A stretch of 64,000 bases of DNA, taken from contig JAEWSC010000021.1 in NCBI GenBank assembly GCA_023398575.1, positions 16,558-80,557 on the forward strand, given 5' to 3'. The stretch's first letter is position 1; the number at the start of each line of letters is the position of its first letter. Source of the stretch: Bacillota bacterium (GTDB lineage: Bacteria; Bacillota; Clostridia; Christensenellales; Aristaeellaceae). The notes under the pieces are model-generated. The model did not search any database, was not told the DNA's origin, and saw only the letters and a list, made by a program, of their open reading frames with translations. Position numbers and translations under genes: made by a program. Of the stretch, positions 14,756-24,055 are shown in pieces.

Positions 14756-15943
14756 GTGAAATACCGCAAGCCGAAAAAGGACTATACCCATCAGTCGCTT
14801 CGGGATGAGCGGGAATACGGCATGTATTGGTACAGCGGCTTATGGCACATGCTTCGCCCGCTGCTTATTATACTTGGCTCTTTGATTGTGGTGGTGGGCA
14901 TCACCATGAAGGGCTGGAACTGGGTATACGACGGCTTTCTGGCGCCAGTGGATGTAAATAATGCCGCTCCCATTACCTTCAAAGTCGAAAACGGTAACAG
15001 CTTGACCCGCGTGGCCACCAACCTGGAAGAGCAGAACCTGGTTCGAAACAAGACCGTATTTAAGTACTACTGCGATTTTATTGGTCTTGGACAAAAAATA
15101 CAAGCAGGGGAATACCAGTTGACCCGGGCTATGACCATTGATGAGATTGCCAATCAACTTACCACCGGCGATGGCAAGCCCATCACCTTCACAATCACGG
15201 TTATTCCTGGCTGGACCATTGAGGATGTAGCGAATAAGCTGTTCACCGATGGCGTTATCAAGAATAAGGATGAGTTCCTTTCTCTTTGCCGCACAGGGGA
15301 AAATTTCAGCGATTACTATTACATCAACGACGTGCTGGCAACACCTAAGGCCAACCAGCGCAAATATGCACTGGAAGGATATTTATCGCCCAATACCTAT
15401 GAGGTGTATACCGACGCCACCAGTGCGGATATCATTCGCAAATTACTTTCGCAGACAGAGGTTGCCTACCCAGCCTCCTTCCATGAGCGGGCAGAACAGC
15501 TGAACATGACCATGGACCAGGTGATTACGCTGGCTTCGCTGATCGAAAAGGAAGCAAAGTCACCTGATTTTTCCAGGGTCTCTGCTGTGTTCCACAACCG
15601 CTTGAAGGATAACATGAAATTGGGCAGTGACGTAACCATTCACTATATTACAGGCGTCCGGCGTATGTCGCTGACCAATGATGACCTGAATGTCAATTCG
15701 CCCTATAATACGTACAAGTATTCCGGGCTTCCGCTGGGGCCGGTATGCAATCCGTCGCCAGCATCCATAGAGGCGGCGCTGTATCCTGATGAAACCTTTA
15801 TTGCGGATAAATACCTGTATTTCTGTAGCAAAGATCCTAACACCGGCGAACTGCATTTCTCCAAGACGTTGGAGGAGCATAACCAGGCAGTTGCAGTTTA
15901 TGCGCCATTGTGGAAAGCTTATGACGAGAGCAGAGGTCTGTAA
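14756..15943 (+). CDS. mltG: endolytic transglycosylase MltG (YceG-like)
   Basis: MltG cuts growing glycan strands and sets their length. The 395-residue protein has a basic cytoplasmic N-terminus, one membrane helix near residues 37-58 (LLIILGSLIVVVGITM), a LysM-like region, and the YceG catalytic domain with LASLIEKEAKSPDF, whose glutamate is catalytic, and SGLPLGPVCNPSPASIEAAL. GTG 14756 follows AAGGAGGCGCGAAC. It is followed after 2 bp by the U32 peptidase gene, the same pairing as yrrL-yrrNO in Bacillus. Confidence 0.93.
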   Translation: MKYRKPKKDYTHQSLRDEREYGMYWYSGLWHMLRPLLIILGSLIVVVGITMKGWNWVYDGFLAPVDVNNAAPITFKVENGNSLTRVATNLEEQNLVRNKTVFKYYCDFIGLGQKIQAGEYQLTRAMTIDEIANQLTTGDGKPITFTITVIPGWTIEDVANKLFTDGVIKNKDEFLSLCRTGENFSDYYYINDVLATPKANQRKYALEGYLSPNTYEVYTDATSADIIRKLLSQTEVAYPASFHERAEQLNMTMDQVITLASLIEKEAKSPDFSRVSAVFHNRLKDNMKLGSDVTIHYITGVRRMSLTNDDLNVNSPYNTYKYSGLPLGPVCNPSPASIEAALYPDETFIADKYLYFCSKDPNTGELHFSKTLEEHNQAVAVYAPLWKAYDESRGL

Positions 15944-15945
15944 CC

Positions 15946-17214
15946 GTGACAACTTGCCAAAGAAATGGCCTGCCGGAGCTATTGGCCCCGGCAGGCGGTA
16001 TGCCGCAACTGAAAGCAGCCATTCATTTCGGTGCTGATGCCGTGTATGGTGGCATGCAAAGATTTGGTTTGCGTGCTTTTGCAGGCAACTTTACTGAAGA
16101 ATCATTGCCGCAAGCGGTGAAAATGTGCCGCAACGCGGGAAAAAAGTTTTATCTGACACTCAATATATTTCCTTTTGATGAGGACTTTGACGGGTTGTTT
16201 CAAGCAGCCCGCTTTGCGTTTGACGCTGGGGTGGATGCCGCTATTGTCAGCGACATAGGCGCTGTATTGATGCTCAGAGAAAAGATACCTCAATTGCCTT
16301 TGCATATCAGTACCCAGGCCAATACGCTAAACAGCCGTGCGGCAGCTTTTTATCATAGTCTTGGAGCAGAGCGGGTAATATTGGCCCGGGAAATGACGCT
16401 GGAGCAAATGCATATACTTCGGCAGAATGTACCGGTCGATTTGCAGCTTGAAACCTTTGTTCATGGCGCGGCATGCATGAGCTACTCGGGCAGATGCCTT
16501 CTGAGCAATTATATGACAGGTCGCGGTGCCAATCAGGGCGCCTGCGCCCAGCCCTGCCGCTGGCGCTACCATGTGGTGGAGGAAAAGCGGCCAGGTGAGT
16601 ACTTTCCTGTGTATGAGGATGAAAACGGGACATATATCTTTTCCGCGCAGGATATCAACGCCTTGGCGCTTCTTCCGCAATTGAAAGCCGCAGGTATATC
16701 CTCGTTGAAAATCGAAGGCCGTATGAAAACGGAATACTACGTAGCGACCGTGGTTTCAGCCTACCGGCGTGGACTGGATGCGTTAGGAAAGGGAGAGGAT
16801 GCTTTTCTATCCTTGCTGCCGGCATTGGAAGCGGAACTAAATAAAGCCAGCCATCGCCCTGCAAGCACAGGCTTTTTCTTGGGCGCACCCAAGGTGTGCG
16901 GCGGTACAGGCGGCTTTACCCAGTCTATGGAGTATGTGGCGCGGGTGCTGACTGCAGCGATGGCTTTTGATGCTGCTACGGTAGAAATAAAGAATCGCTT
17001 TTATGTGGGGGACAAGTTGGAAGTACTGACGCCTGCGGGCAGCCATACGTATGTGCCGGATTCAATTGTGGTTGCACATACCGGAGAACAGGTTCAAACC
17101 CATGGCGTAGCGGGAACGCTGCTTAAGATGACATTTCCCTTTTCTGTTTCGGAGGGAGATATCATCCGTGGGCCGGTACGAAACCATGCAGCGCAAGATG
17201 CAATTGGAAAATAG
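15946..17214 (+). CDS. trhP: peptidase U32-family protein, TrhP-type tRNA hydroxylation factor
   Basis: A 422-residue U32 protein. LPELLAPAGGMPQLKAAI at the N-terminus, FVHGAACMSYSGRCLLSNY with two cysteines, ANQGACAQPCRW with two more, and SLKIEGRMKTEYYVATV are hallmarks. The four cysteines are typical of family members that carry an iron-sulfur centre. TrhP acts with prephenate to hydroxylate U34 of tRNAs; older annotations call these collagenase-like proteases. GTG 15946 lies 2 bp after the mltG stop with GCAGAGG upstream. Family certain, exact TrhP role probable. Confidence 0.85.
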   Translation: MTTCQRNGLPELLAPAGGMPQLKAAIHFGADAVYGGMQRFGLRAFAGNFTEESLPQAVKMCRNAGKKFYLTLNIFPFDEDFDGLFQAARFAFDAGVDAAIVSDIGAVLMLREKIPQLPLHISTQANTLNSRAAAFYHSLGAERVILAREMTLEQMHILRQNVPVDLQLETFVHGAACMSYSGRCLLSNYMTGRGANQGACAQPCRWRYHVVEEKRPGEYFPVYEDENGTYIFSAQDINALALLPQLKAAGISSLKIEGRMKTEYYVATVVSAYRRGLDALGKGEDAFLSLLPALEAELNKASHRPASTGFFLGAPKVCGGTGGFTQSMEYVARVLTAAMAFDAATVEIKNRFYVGDKLEVLTPAGSHTYVPDSIVVAHTGEQVQTHGVAGTLLKMTFPFSVSEGDIIRGPVRNHAAQDAIGK

Positions 17215-17303
17215 ATGATTCCACCATCGTGCAAAGCTGCCTTTGATAGTAGAACCATACTGCATATCGAAACGAAAAAATTCATATATCCGGCAACTGG
17301 AAC

Positions 17304-17347
17304 CAAATCCTCCTTACGGGCATAGAATGACCCATAAGGAGGATTTG
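17304..17347 (+). promoter_or_regulatory. hairpin sequestering the sigK ribosome-binding site
   Basis: CAAATCCTCCTT (17304-17315) pairs perfectly with AAGGAGGATTTG (17336-17347), and ACGGG/CCCAT extend the stem with one mismatch around a 10-base loop. AAGGAGG (17336-17342) is the sigK ribosome site, 9 bases before ATG 17352, so a message containing both arms should be poorly translated. The loop contains CATAGAATG, which fits a sigma-K (CATAnnnTG) or sigma-E -10 element; AACC 16 bases upstream could be a sigma-K -35. A transcript starting there would lack the 5' arm. Confidence 0.65.
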
Positions 17348-17351
17348 TTCC

Positions 17352-18047
17352 ATGATCGATGCGCTGCTTTTCTTTATCGTAAAGGAATGCTTGTTTCTCC
17401 TTGGGTTTATTGCGGGCCGCTCCAGCTTTCCCAAGCCTTTAACCAGAGAGCAGGAAGCGGAATGCTTAAGTGCTATGCAATCGGGGGACGATTCCGCCCG
17501 CAAGAAGCTGATTGAGCACAACCTGCGCCTGGTGGTCCATGTGGCCCGCAAGTATACCGTTCCCGGCTGCACTCAGGAGGACCTGGTGCACATTGGGGCC
17601 ATGGGCCTGATCAAAGCCATCGAAACCTATAAGCAGGGCAGCGGTACTGCGCTGGCCACCTATGCCGCAAGGTGTGTGGAAAATGAAATTTTGATGGCGC
17701 TGCGAGCTGCCAAAAAGCGCCGGGGAGACGTATCCTTAAGTGAGCCTATCGGTACCGATGGGGAAGGCAACGATATCTCCTTTATGGATATTCTGGGCAC
17801 CCCCGGCGATGTGGTGGAAGAGGAAGTGCACAAGCGGGTTACTATGGGCCGTGTGCGCTGCCTGCTAAAGCGCCTGCCCAAGCGGGAGCGGATCGTGCTG
17901 GAACTGCGCTACGGCATATTGGATGGCCGTGCCCACCACCAGCATGAAATCGCCAGATACCTGAATATTTCCAGGTCCTATGTATCCAGGGTGGAAAAGC
18001 ATGCGATACAATTGATAAGGGATTGGCTGCAAAAGGGAGAAGGGTAG
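17352..18047 (+). CDS. sigK: RNA polymerase sporulation sigma factor sigma-K, with pro-sequence
   Basis: Sigma-K drives late mother-cell gene expression. The 231-residue product starts with a hydrophobic pro-sequence (ALLFFIVKECLFLLGFIAG, residues 4-22) like that of Bacillus pro-sigma-K, which is removed by SpoIVFB at the forespore membrane. Region 2 follows with NLRLVVHVARKY and ATYAARCVENEILMALRA, and region 4 with ISRSYVSRVEKHA. The gene is uninterrupted, with no skin element. Translation may be gated by the hairpin at 17304-17347. Its stop is directly next to the stop of the convergent GH110 gene with no terminator between. Confidence 0.95.
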   Translation: MIDALLFFIVKECLFLLGFIAGRSSFPKPLTREQEAECLSAMQSGDDSARKKLIEHNLRLVVHVARKYTVPGCTQEDLVHIGAMGLIKAIETYKQGSGTALATYAARCVENEILMALRAAKKRRGDVSLSEPIGTDGEGNDISFMDILGTPGDVVEEEVHKRVTMGRVRCLLKRLPKRERIVLELRYGILDGRAHHQHEIARYLNISRSYVSRVEKHAIQLIRDWLQKGEG

Positions 18048-19745
18048 TTACTCCTCGATTACAATCTCTTGCGAGCAAACATCTCCCACAAACCTATTAC
18101 CGGCTATATGAACGCCGCTGCAGGCCTTGACTGCCGCCATCGCCCGGCGGGGATGCCAGGGAGCGTAGGCCTGGCTTCTTATGATTGTATTGCTTGTGAA
18201 TTCAAGCCCATTTACACTAAAGGCATACAGCACCGGCGCTTGGAAAGTGTGAAAAGTATTTTCTGCAATTCGAATGTTTTGGTGAAATGGCTTCTCTATT
18301 TCAGGCTTTGGTATTTCGGGACAGATGCTGATGATTCCTTCGCAAAACTGATACATGGAGGTAAGGCAGCCATCTGTAAAATGGTTACGGCGAATCAGCA
18401 CGTCTTTACATGCGCCTGACTCAAACCAATAATTGGCATCTCCCGGTATCAGAATGGCACAGCCGGAGGATTCAAACACGTTATTCTCAATGATGACAGG
18501 CTTGGGTGTGGAAACAAGGATGCCCCTGGCCCTGCAAGAGCCAAAATAGCTGTTCGTGATGGATACACAAGGCGTATTAGTCAGGTTCTCCAGCGCGTCG
18601 CCAGGCATAAGCTCAGCCGGCAGGTCACTTAAAAAGGTGATGCTGCAAACATTGTCCTTTACCAGTTTGTAGCTCTCGATAGAGGCCTTGCCTAAGGACG
18701 CCAAGGACATATGCTCTATCAGAGAAATTTCGTCACCGGCTTTTGCCCATAAGGGAAAACCGGCGGACTGTTCGTGCGCAAATTCCGCGTTGAGTGACCT
18801 GGGGCCGGTGATTTCTCGGATACGAAGGGCCGTTCCATGCACATTGATGGGGTCGTCCATCAGGCCATGAAAATAGCAGCTATCCACCCTGATACTGCCT
18901 GAATTGTTGGAAAAATGCAGCCCGTCGTCATGGCAGGATACGATGCGGCGGCCAGCGGCATCACTTGGCCGCATGATGACTTGAGAATAGTTCAGGTTGC
19001 GGCTGAACTGCGACAGTATTCCCAGACCGCAGGTGTTGTGCAGCGTTAACTGATGAAGCGATATATCCTCACTGTGGTGTACGAGAACGCCGGGGTGAAT
19101 GCGTGGGCTGTGGCGCAGCGTGACAATATTCCCCACAGTGGGTAAAGGGTCAAATGTGCCATGGAAGCGGACAACCTCGCTGGAAATTTCCTCCTGGCGT
19201 TTGGAGCGGAACTTATCGCCGGTTTGGAACGCCGTCCGCCGGCTTTGCGCGTCAAACTCAATGGCACCAAAGTAGGGCGTATATTCGTCCCCGTTGAAGA
19301 AAAATAGGCGTTCATTCTGCACCTTATAGGGATACATAGATGAATCTATGGCAACATCCACCCAAGTGGGCGTTGCTGCGAGTATAATGCCCTCAGCGTT
19401 ATGGGTTGGGGAATAGTCAATGGTCAAGCCGTCAATATGAATATTGCTGGCGTGGAGCAAAGCCAGCGGACATAACTTGCCATGGCATATGAGCGTTGCT
19501 CCATGGCCCATCAGCCGCACGTTCTGCATGCCCTCAATCAACAACCCGGCTTTCAAAAGGGTTTGCTGGTCAGAGTTGGACAGGGAGGCGGAGAATAAGG
19601 CGGCATCCTGCGCTTTTAGGTGATAGATGCCGGGCGCAAAGTGAAAAATGGCATCTTGCTTGTTTTGGGCAAGCAGGCTATTGATCTGACCGCAAACTGC
19701 AGAGTCTGGCAGTATGCCGTGTTCAGCAAGGTATATTTCTGTCAC
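18048..19745 (-). CDS. GH110-family alpha-1,3-galactosidase-like beta-helix protein
   Basis: GH110 enzymes remove terminal alpha-1,3-galactose, including the blood-group B and linear alpha-Gal epitopes. The 565-residue protein is a right-handed beta-helix with many NIHIDGLTIDY-like strands; the GH110 signature region is clear: HDDGLHFSN near residue 272 and FHGLMDDPINVHG near residue 293. No signal peptide is seen, so it probably acts on imported oligosaccharides. GTG 19745 is chosen because AGGAGG is ten bases upstream and it overlaps the preceding stop as GTGA. It forms an operon with the six-hairpin glycosidase gene. Confidence 0.85.
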   Translation of the reverse strand: MTEIYLAEHGILPDSAVCGQINSLLAQNKQDAIFHFAPGIYHLKAQDAALFSASLSNSDQQTLLKAGLLIEGMQNVRLMGHGATLICHGKLCPLALLHASNIHIDGLTIDYSPTHNAEGIILAATPTWVDVAIDSSMYPYKVQNERLFFFNGDEYTPYFGAIEFDAQSRRTAFQTGDKFRSKRQEEISSEVVRFHGTFDPLPTVGNIVTLRHSPRIHPGVLVHHSEDISLHQLTLHNTCGLGILSQFSRNLNYSQVIMRPSDAAGRRIVSCHDDGLHFSNNSGSIRVDSCYFHGLMDDPINVHGTALRIREITGPRSLNAEFAHEQSAGFPLWAKAGDEISLIEHMSLASLGKASIESYKLVKDNVCSITFLSDLPAELMPGDALENLTNTPCVSITNSYFGSCRARGILVSTPKPVIIENNVFESSGCAILIPGDANYWFESGACKDVLIRRNHFTDGCLTSMYQFCEGIISICPEIPKPEIEKPFHQNIRIAENTFHTFQAPVLYAFSVNGLEFTSNTIIRSQAYAPWHPRRAMAAVKACSGVHIAGNRFVGDVCSQEIVIEE

Positions 19746-21037
19746 TTTGTATTTTCCTCCTGAATGCTGCACTTATATTCCTTTGTTTCTCCTGCGGCGA
19801 CAGCGATGGGCATACCTTTCCCATCAGGCAGCCACAGGATGGGGCGGGCGGTGTGATTTTGCAGGGTCGATTTCCATTGCCCCTCGTGCAGCAGGGAGAT
19901 TTCGCCGCCCCATAAGGGCAGATGATTCACCTGGGCGAACTCACCATCACTAACTGCACTGCGGGTTTGTAAGGTGCCTTTTGAGGCGTTGGGGCGGATG
20001 CCCATTAGCCCAGTGATAATGGCACCGATGGCAGAATAGGAGACCTCAGGATACTCTTTGCGTTTCAGATCAGGGTGCGTCATGGCCATAAAGGCTTCAA
20101 GGCCCTTATCATCCATACCGTTTTGCCAGAAAATTTCCGCGTGGTAGCTGTGCTCCTCCACGCAATCAGCTGCACTTTTCAAGATATAGGCCAGCTGCTT
20201 CATGCGCCTGCCAGGATCGCGGATTAAGTTGAAGTATAATGGCATGCCGGCAACGGTGCCCATGTACTCAAAGCCAAACCTGTTTTCACCGAACCATACC
20301 GCGGCATAGGCCTGCTCCCTATCTGACCACCAGGCGGATTCAAACCAATCCTGCAGCTTTTTCGCCTTCAGCTCATACTCCTTCGCTAATACGTGCTCTC
20401 CGGCGATGTGCAAAATGTCCGCATAGGTTAAAAGGCCCCTATACTGCGCCGCCAATAAGTCTGCGGCGACCTTGTAGCCCTCCTGCCGAGGGCTTTCATC
20501 ATAGGAGGCGAGCCCGCGCCGGCCGGTGCCTGGCTGGCGTTCGATGACGCCGTCATGGTCTTTATCCCAATGATGAATATAGTTTTCCACCGACATGCGG
20601 TAAAAGTTTCGAAATTCCTCACTGTTTAAATAGCGCATATCCCCAGTCCAATGAAACATGCGCAGGCAGGCATCCATTACGTCAAAATTCGCTGGCAGGT
20701 TATACCAGAAATCCGTATCGTCGGTATAATCTACAGGGCATGGCGTCCCATCGAACATAATCTCCCAATAAGTACAGTAGCTGCGGCTTTCGCTGATGCC
20801 AAGGGAGAACCTACGCAGCATGTTAAAATTGTGGGAATCCAACGATAGGGCGTGGGCGCCGGCAGCATGATGGGCGACATCACGCATGCAAAAAGCCTCA
20901 CGGCCGGGCAGTGCCGCTTCATACACGGGGCCGATAATAGAATTGTCGTGTACGTATGCCATTGCCTGCTTGCGTGCCCAGTCAAATCGGGTGTTGAGTA
21001 TAGGATTGCTGGAATGAAACTGTACGCCTGAATGCAT
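19742..21037 (-). CDS. six-hairpin (alpha/alpha)6-barrel glycosidase-like protein
   Basis: A 431-residue cytoplasmic protein with the helical pattern of six-hairpin glycosidases: REAFCMRDVAHHAAGAH, DVMDACLRMFHWTGDMRYL, DHDGVIERQ and YPEVSYSAIGAIITGLMGI, followed by a short beta C-terminus. Such folds occur in GH63, GH78 and related families that hydrolyse alpha-linked oligosaccharides. I cannot place it in one family. Acidic residues in RDVAHH and DYTDDTDF are candidate catalytic or binding groups. It precedes and overlaps the GH110 gene, so both likely work on the same glycan. A promoter lies at 21053-21081. Confidence 0.7.
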   Translation of the reverse strand: MHSGVQFHSSNPILNTRFDWARKQAMAYVHDNSIIGPVYEAALPGREAFCMRDVAHHAAGAHALSLDSHNFNMLRRFSLGISESRSYCTYWEIMFDGTPCPVDYTDDTDFWYNLPANFDVMDACLRMFHWTGDMRYLNSEEFRNFYRMSVENYIHHWDKDHDGVIERQPGTGRRGLASYDESPRQEGYKVAADLLAAQYRGLLTYADILHIAGEHVLAKEYELKAKKLQDWFESAWWSDREQAYAAVWFGENRFGFEYMGTVAGMPLYFNLIRDPGRRMKQLAYILKSAADCVEEHSYHAEIFWQNGMDDKGLEAFMAMTHPDLKRKEYPEVSYSAIGAIITGLMGIRPNASKGTLQTRSAVSDGEFAQVNHLPLWGGEISLLHEGQWKSTLQNHTARPILWLPDGKGMPIAVAAGETKEYKCSIQEENTK

Positions 21038-21052
21038 AACAAAACCCCCTTC

Positions 21053-21081
21053 GTATAATAAGCGCGAAGAGGCGTTGTGAA
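21053..21081 (-). promoter_or_regulatory. promoter for the six-hairpin/GH110 operon
   Basis: Read on the minus strand, TTCACA (21081-21076) and TTATAC (21058-21053) are separated by 17 bases, 16 bp upstream of the operon start. Both hexamers match consensus at four or more places. Confidence 0.55.
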
Positions 21082-21170
21082 AAAGATGGAGATGCTCTTG
21101 GCGACATCATTATAGATGCAACTGGCAAAAGTTGCAATGGGCAGTCATGAAATTGCATAAACAGGAAGCG

Positions 21171-21199
21171 TTGACACCCTTGCCTTAACGTGCTACGCT
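21171..21199 (+). promoter_or_regulatory. promoter for the AraC-family regulator
   Basis: TTGACA (21171-21176), a perfect -35, and TACGCT (21194-21199) are 17 bases apart and 32 bp before the start codon. With the divergent operon promoter it leaves about 90 bp for regulator binding. Confidence 0.7.
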
Positions 21200-21231
21200 C
21201 TTTTTATCCCACCGGATGAAGGGGGAGCTTA

Positions 21232-22164
21232 ATGCCATATCCATTTTTTCGGGCGGCGGAGACCGCACAAAAGCCAAATGAACGCTATATCCATTTCACG
21301 CATCAGGGCGGCGACGCACCGCTTTGTCTTATACAGTTCGGCTGGCACAATACGACAGGCGGATACGGCTATGGCCCTATGGTACGGGATCATTGCCTGA
21401 TTCATTTTGTCGCAAAGGGCACAGGCCGCGTTTTGGCCAGCGATATGGAGTATCATGTGGGGCCAGGGGAATGCTTTGCGTTTTTTCCCCATCAGATCGC
21501 GTATTATGAATCGGATAAAAGTGACCCGTGGGAGTATTATTGGCTGGGGTTTGAAGGCGGCTGGAGCGATGAAATGATGAAAGCCGCCGGCTTTACAGAA
21601 GAGTTGATTGTGCGCGCCATCGTGGATGAAGATAAATTGTTTGCCCTGTTACAGCAGGGAATTGATCTTGGAATGCGGGATGAAAATGCATTGTATTTCG
21701 GCGGTGTATTGCAGCAGGCACTGCATCACTTGATTTCTCATCCTACAGAAACAAAGGAAAGAATGGACAGCTCCCGGCGAAAATACAACCCGCTGGGCAA
21801 CGAATATGTACGCATTGTCACTTCTATTATTGAAACCTCCTACCGTGAGCGATTGAGTGTAGAAGAAATGGCGGCCCGCATGGGCCTGAACCGAAGCTAT
21901 CTGACAACGCTCTATAAAGAACATACGGGGATGTCCATCAAGGAATATCTGATGGAGTACCGCTTGCAGCAGAGTATCCTTTGCCTGCAGCGTACCAACT
22001 ATACGGTCAAGCAATCGGCGCTGGAAAGCGGGTTCAACGATCCCTTGTATTATTCCAAGCTGTTTAAGTTAAGGTATGGCGTATCTCCCCATGAATACCG
22101 TGCCTCTTTGGAACAAAGGGAGAGTATGAATGACGGCGGTGACCAGGCAGCCGGACATCACTAA
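21232..22164 (+). CDS. AraC-family transcriptional regulator with cupin sensor domain
   Basis: A 310-residue regulator. Residues about 20-160 are an AraC_binding cupin (LVAKGTGRVLASDMEYHVGPGECFAFFP), the usual sugar-sensing part. The C-terminal 100 residues hold two helix-turn-helix units: LSVEEMAARMGLNRSYLTTLYK and VKQSALESGFNDPLYYSKLF. GGGGGAG lies before ATG 21232. It stands between the divergent glycosidase operon and the transporter/GH36 operon, so it most likely controls both in response to an alpha-galactoside. The ATTGTATA palindrome at 22270-22292 is a candidate site. Confidence 0.88.
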   Translation: MPYPFFRAAETAQKPNERYIHFTHQGGDAPLCLIQFGWHNTTGGYGYGPMVRDHCLIHFVAKGTGRVLASDMEYHVGPGECFAFFPHQIAYYESDKSDPWEYYWLGFEGGWSDEMMKAAGFTEELIVRAIVDEDKLFALLQQGIDLGMRDENALYFGGVLQQALHHLISHPTETKERMDSSRRKYNPLGNEYVRIVTSIIETSYRERLSVEEMAARMGLNRSYLTTLYKEHTGMSIKEYLMEYRLQQSILCLQRTNYTVKQSALESGFNDPLYYSKLFKLRYGVSPHEYRASLEQRESMNDGGDQAAGHH

Positions 22165-22269
22165 ATCAGCTTAATCAGTATACCAAACGGGACATATCTA
22201 TGAAATAGCGAAAAAACCTAACATTTCTCCATGTTCCTCTATCATCTATCCATTTACGGAGACGGCTCT

Positions 22270-22292
22270 ATTGTATATGATGGGTATACAAT
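22270..22292. promoter_or_regulatory. candidate operator before the LplA-like transporter operon
   Basis: ATTGTATA (22270-22277) and TATACAAT (22285-22292) form a perfect inverted repeat with a 7-base spacer, about 80 bp before the binding-protein gene. TACAAT within it could also serve as a -10 box, but no -35 is seen, which would suit activator-dependent expression by the adjacent AraC protein. Confidence 0.4.
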
Positions 22293-22373
22293 GAGTGCCG
22301 GATGTGTATGAATTGCATAATTTTTTGTGCATTTGTACAAATATACGGTCTCAAACCATTGAGGAGGCGGACT

Positions 22374-24020
22374 ATGAAAAAGGTATTGGGGTTGCTCTTG
22401 GTCGTGGCGATGCTCATGTCCTTGGCAGGCGGCGCACTGGCCGAAACCAACAAGCTTGGTTGGGAAGTGCCTGCGGAAACACTGAAGGTTACCGTGTTTA
22501 TTGCCAGCGATAACTGGACGGAGCTGGAGGAGCAAAAGCAGGGTATTGCCAACATGAAGGATTACCTGCTCAAGAACTTCAACATCGAACTCAATTACCA
22601 AACCACCGATGGGGATGCGGAAGAAGCGGTAAACCTTATGTTGGCTTCCGGTGAATATCCCGATGTGATCAAAGGGCTTACCACGGCAGCCCGCCAGAAG
22701 TTTGTGGACCAGGGCCGTGCTGTAGAACTCACATCCTATATTGAGAATTCCGCCAATTTGAAAGCCAGATTGGGTGATTACCTGCCCATGTATGCCAACA
22801 AGGAGGGCAAATTCTATTATTTGCCCAGCTCCTTTGGCAACCTGATGGACCTGCCGGATTACAGCGCTCACCTGCGCTATGATGAGTGGCTGGCCATCGG
22901 CAGCCCGAAAATCGAAACACCAGACGATTACTACAATGCGATCATGGCTGTACTGGAGAAATTCCCCACCACTCCCGCCGGCGAGACACGTTATTCTATG
23001 ACCATGTACAACCATGGCAACCCGGAGTATTATCTGGGCGGCTATTTCGGCCTGAAGCAGGGCTGGAAGGTGAACGAAGACAACACCTTGAGCCACTGGG
23101 CCTTTACCGAGGAAGGCAAACGCATGGCCCAATTCGTCAACAAGTTCTGGCGTTCCGGCACCATGGACCCCGATGCCTTCACCAACGCATGGGATGATGC
23201 CCGTACCAAGATTAGCCAGGAGCGCGTGGTGGGTATGATCGGCGGTTGGTGGATCGGTTACAACGCAGGCCACGAAATCTGGTCCTTGACCGATCCCACC
23301 TGGACAGAGAATAAGCGGTTTATCCAGATCGGATTCAAAGACCCTGCTGTAGAACAAGCTTCCGTCACTGCGAAAAATAACCTTGGTTCTTCCTGGACCA
23401 TCATTACTGACAAATGCAAGAATCCGGAAGCGGTGATGAAGTTTATTGACTTCACGCAGACAGACGCAGGCTCCGCGCTGTGCAACTGGGGCATTCCTGG
23501 TCAGGTTCAGTCCTACAAAGACCCCGCCAAGACCATCTCCATTTGGGATGTAACAAGCCCCTCGGAGTGGAAGTTTGACGATATCTCCAAGCAGCAGCTC
23601 CTATCCGAGACCTGGGACTACAATGAGGAAGGCGTTTTCGGCGCCAATACCGGTCTCATGAGCTGGGTTACCTATCAGGGCCGCTGGGCCGATGGCGTAA
23701 GCTGCCTATGGCCCAACCAAATGTGGTACAGCGAGAACAAGTGGAAGCAGATCATGTTTGAGAACATGAAGGACACCATTGTGGATGCTACTGCACTGCT
23801 GGCAATGGGCAGCAAGTCGGAAGAACTGACCATGGCGGAAGCGGCTGTGAAGGATGCCTGGAAGCAATACTTCCCGCTGGTCTGCATGGCGGAGGATGAC
23901 GATACCTTTGAGGCGGCATGGGTTGCACTGCAGGATGCGCTCACCGCTGCCAATGTGGAATTGATGACCAGCGAGTGGCAGGCCAACTATCAGTCGAATT
24001 TGGCGCTGATGGGTAAGTAA
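22374..24020 (+). CDS. ABC transporter solute-binding protein, LplA/LipO type
   Basis: A 548-residue extracellular binding protein of the large family-1 type found in LplABC/YtcQ oligosaccharide systems. Residues 1-24 form a signal peptide ending ALA-ET; no lipobox cysteine is present, unusual for a Gram-positive binding protein. The body shows SGEYPDVIKGLTT, the ligand-contact AFTNAWDDAR and FIDFTQTDAGSALCNWG, typical of the group. ATG 22374 follows GAGGAGGCGGACT; longer frames upstream lack a ribosome site. Two permease genes and a GH36-like enzyme follow, forming one uptake-and-cleavage operon; the ATPase must come from elsewhere. Confidence 0.9.
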   Translation: MKKVLGLLLVVAMLMSLAGGALAETNKLGWEVPAETLKVTVFIASDNWTELEEQKQGIANMKDYLLKNFNIELNYQTTDGDAEEAVNLMLASGEYPDVIKGLTTAARQKFVDQGRAVELTSYIENSANLKARLGDYLPMYANKEGKFYYLPSSFGNLMDLPDYSAHLRYDEWLAIGSPKIETPDDYYNAIMAVLEKFPTTPAGETRYSMTMYNHGNPEYYLGGYFGLKQGWKVNEDNTLSHWAFTEEGKRMAQFVNKFWRSGTMDPDAFTNAWDDARTKISQERVVGMIGGWWIGYNAGHEIWSLTDPTWTENKRFIQIGFKDPAVEQASVTAKNNLGSSWTIITDKCKNPEAVMKFIDFTQTDAGSALCNWGIPGQVQSYKDPAKTISIWDVTSPSEWKFDDISKQQLLSETWDYNEEGVFGANTGLMSWVTYQGRWADGVSCLWPNQMWYSENKWKQIMFENMKDTIVDATALLAMGSKSEELTMAEAAVKDAWKQYFPLVCMAEDDDTFEAAWVALQDALTAANVELMTSEWQANYQSNLALMGK

Positions 24021-24055
24021 GCCTCATTCTTTCTTAATCATATCTTTTAATGCCT

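Noticed and set aside
17352..18047. Interruption of sigK by a skin-type element
   Set aside because: The sigma-K frame is continuous from pro-sequence to region 4.
22254..23357. Minus-strand open frame of 367 codons opposite the LplA-like gene
   Set aside because: The plus-strand product has a signal peptide, ribosome site and family motifs; the minus frame shows none.
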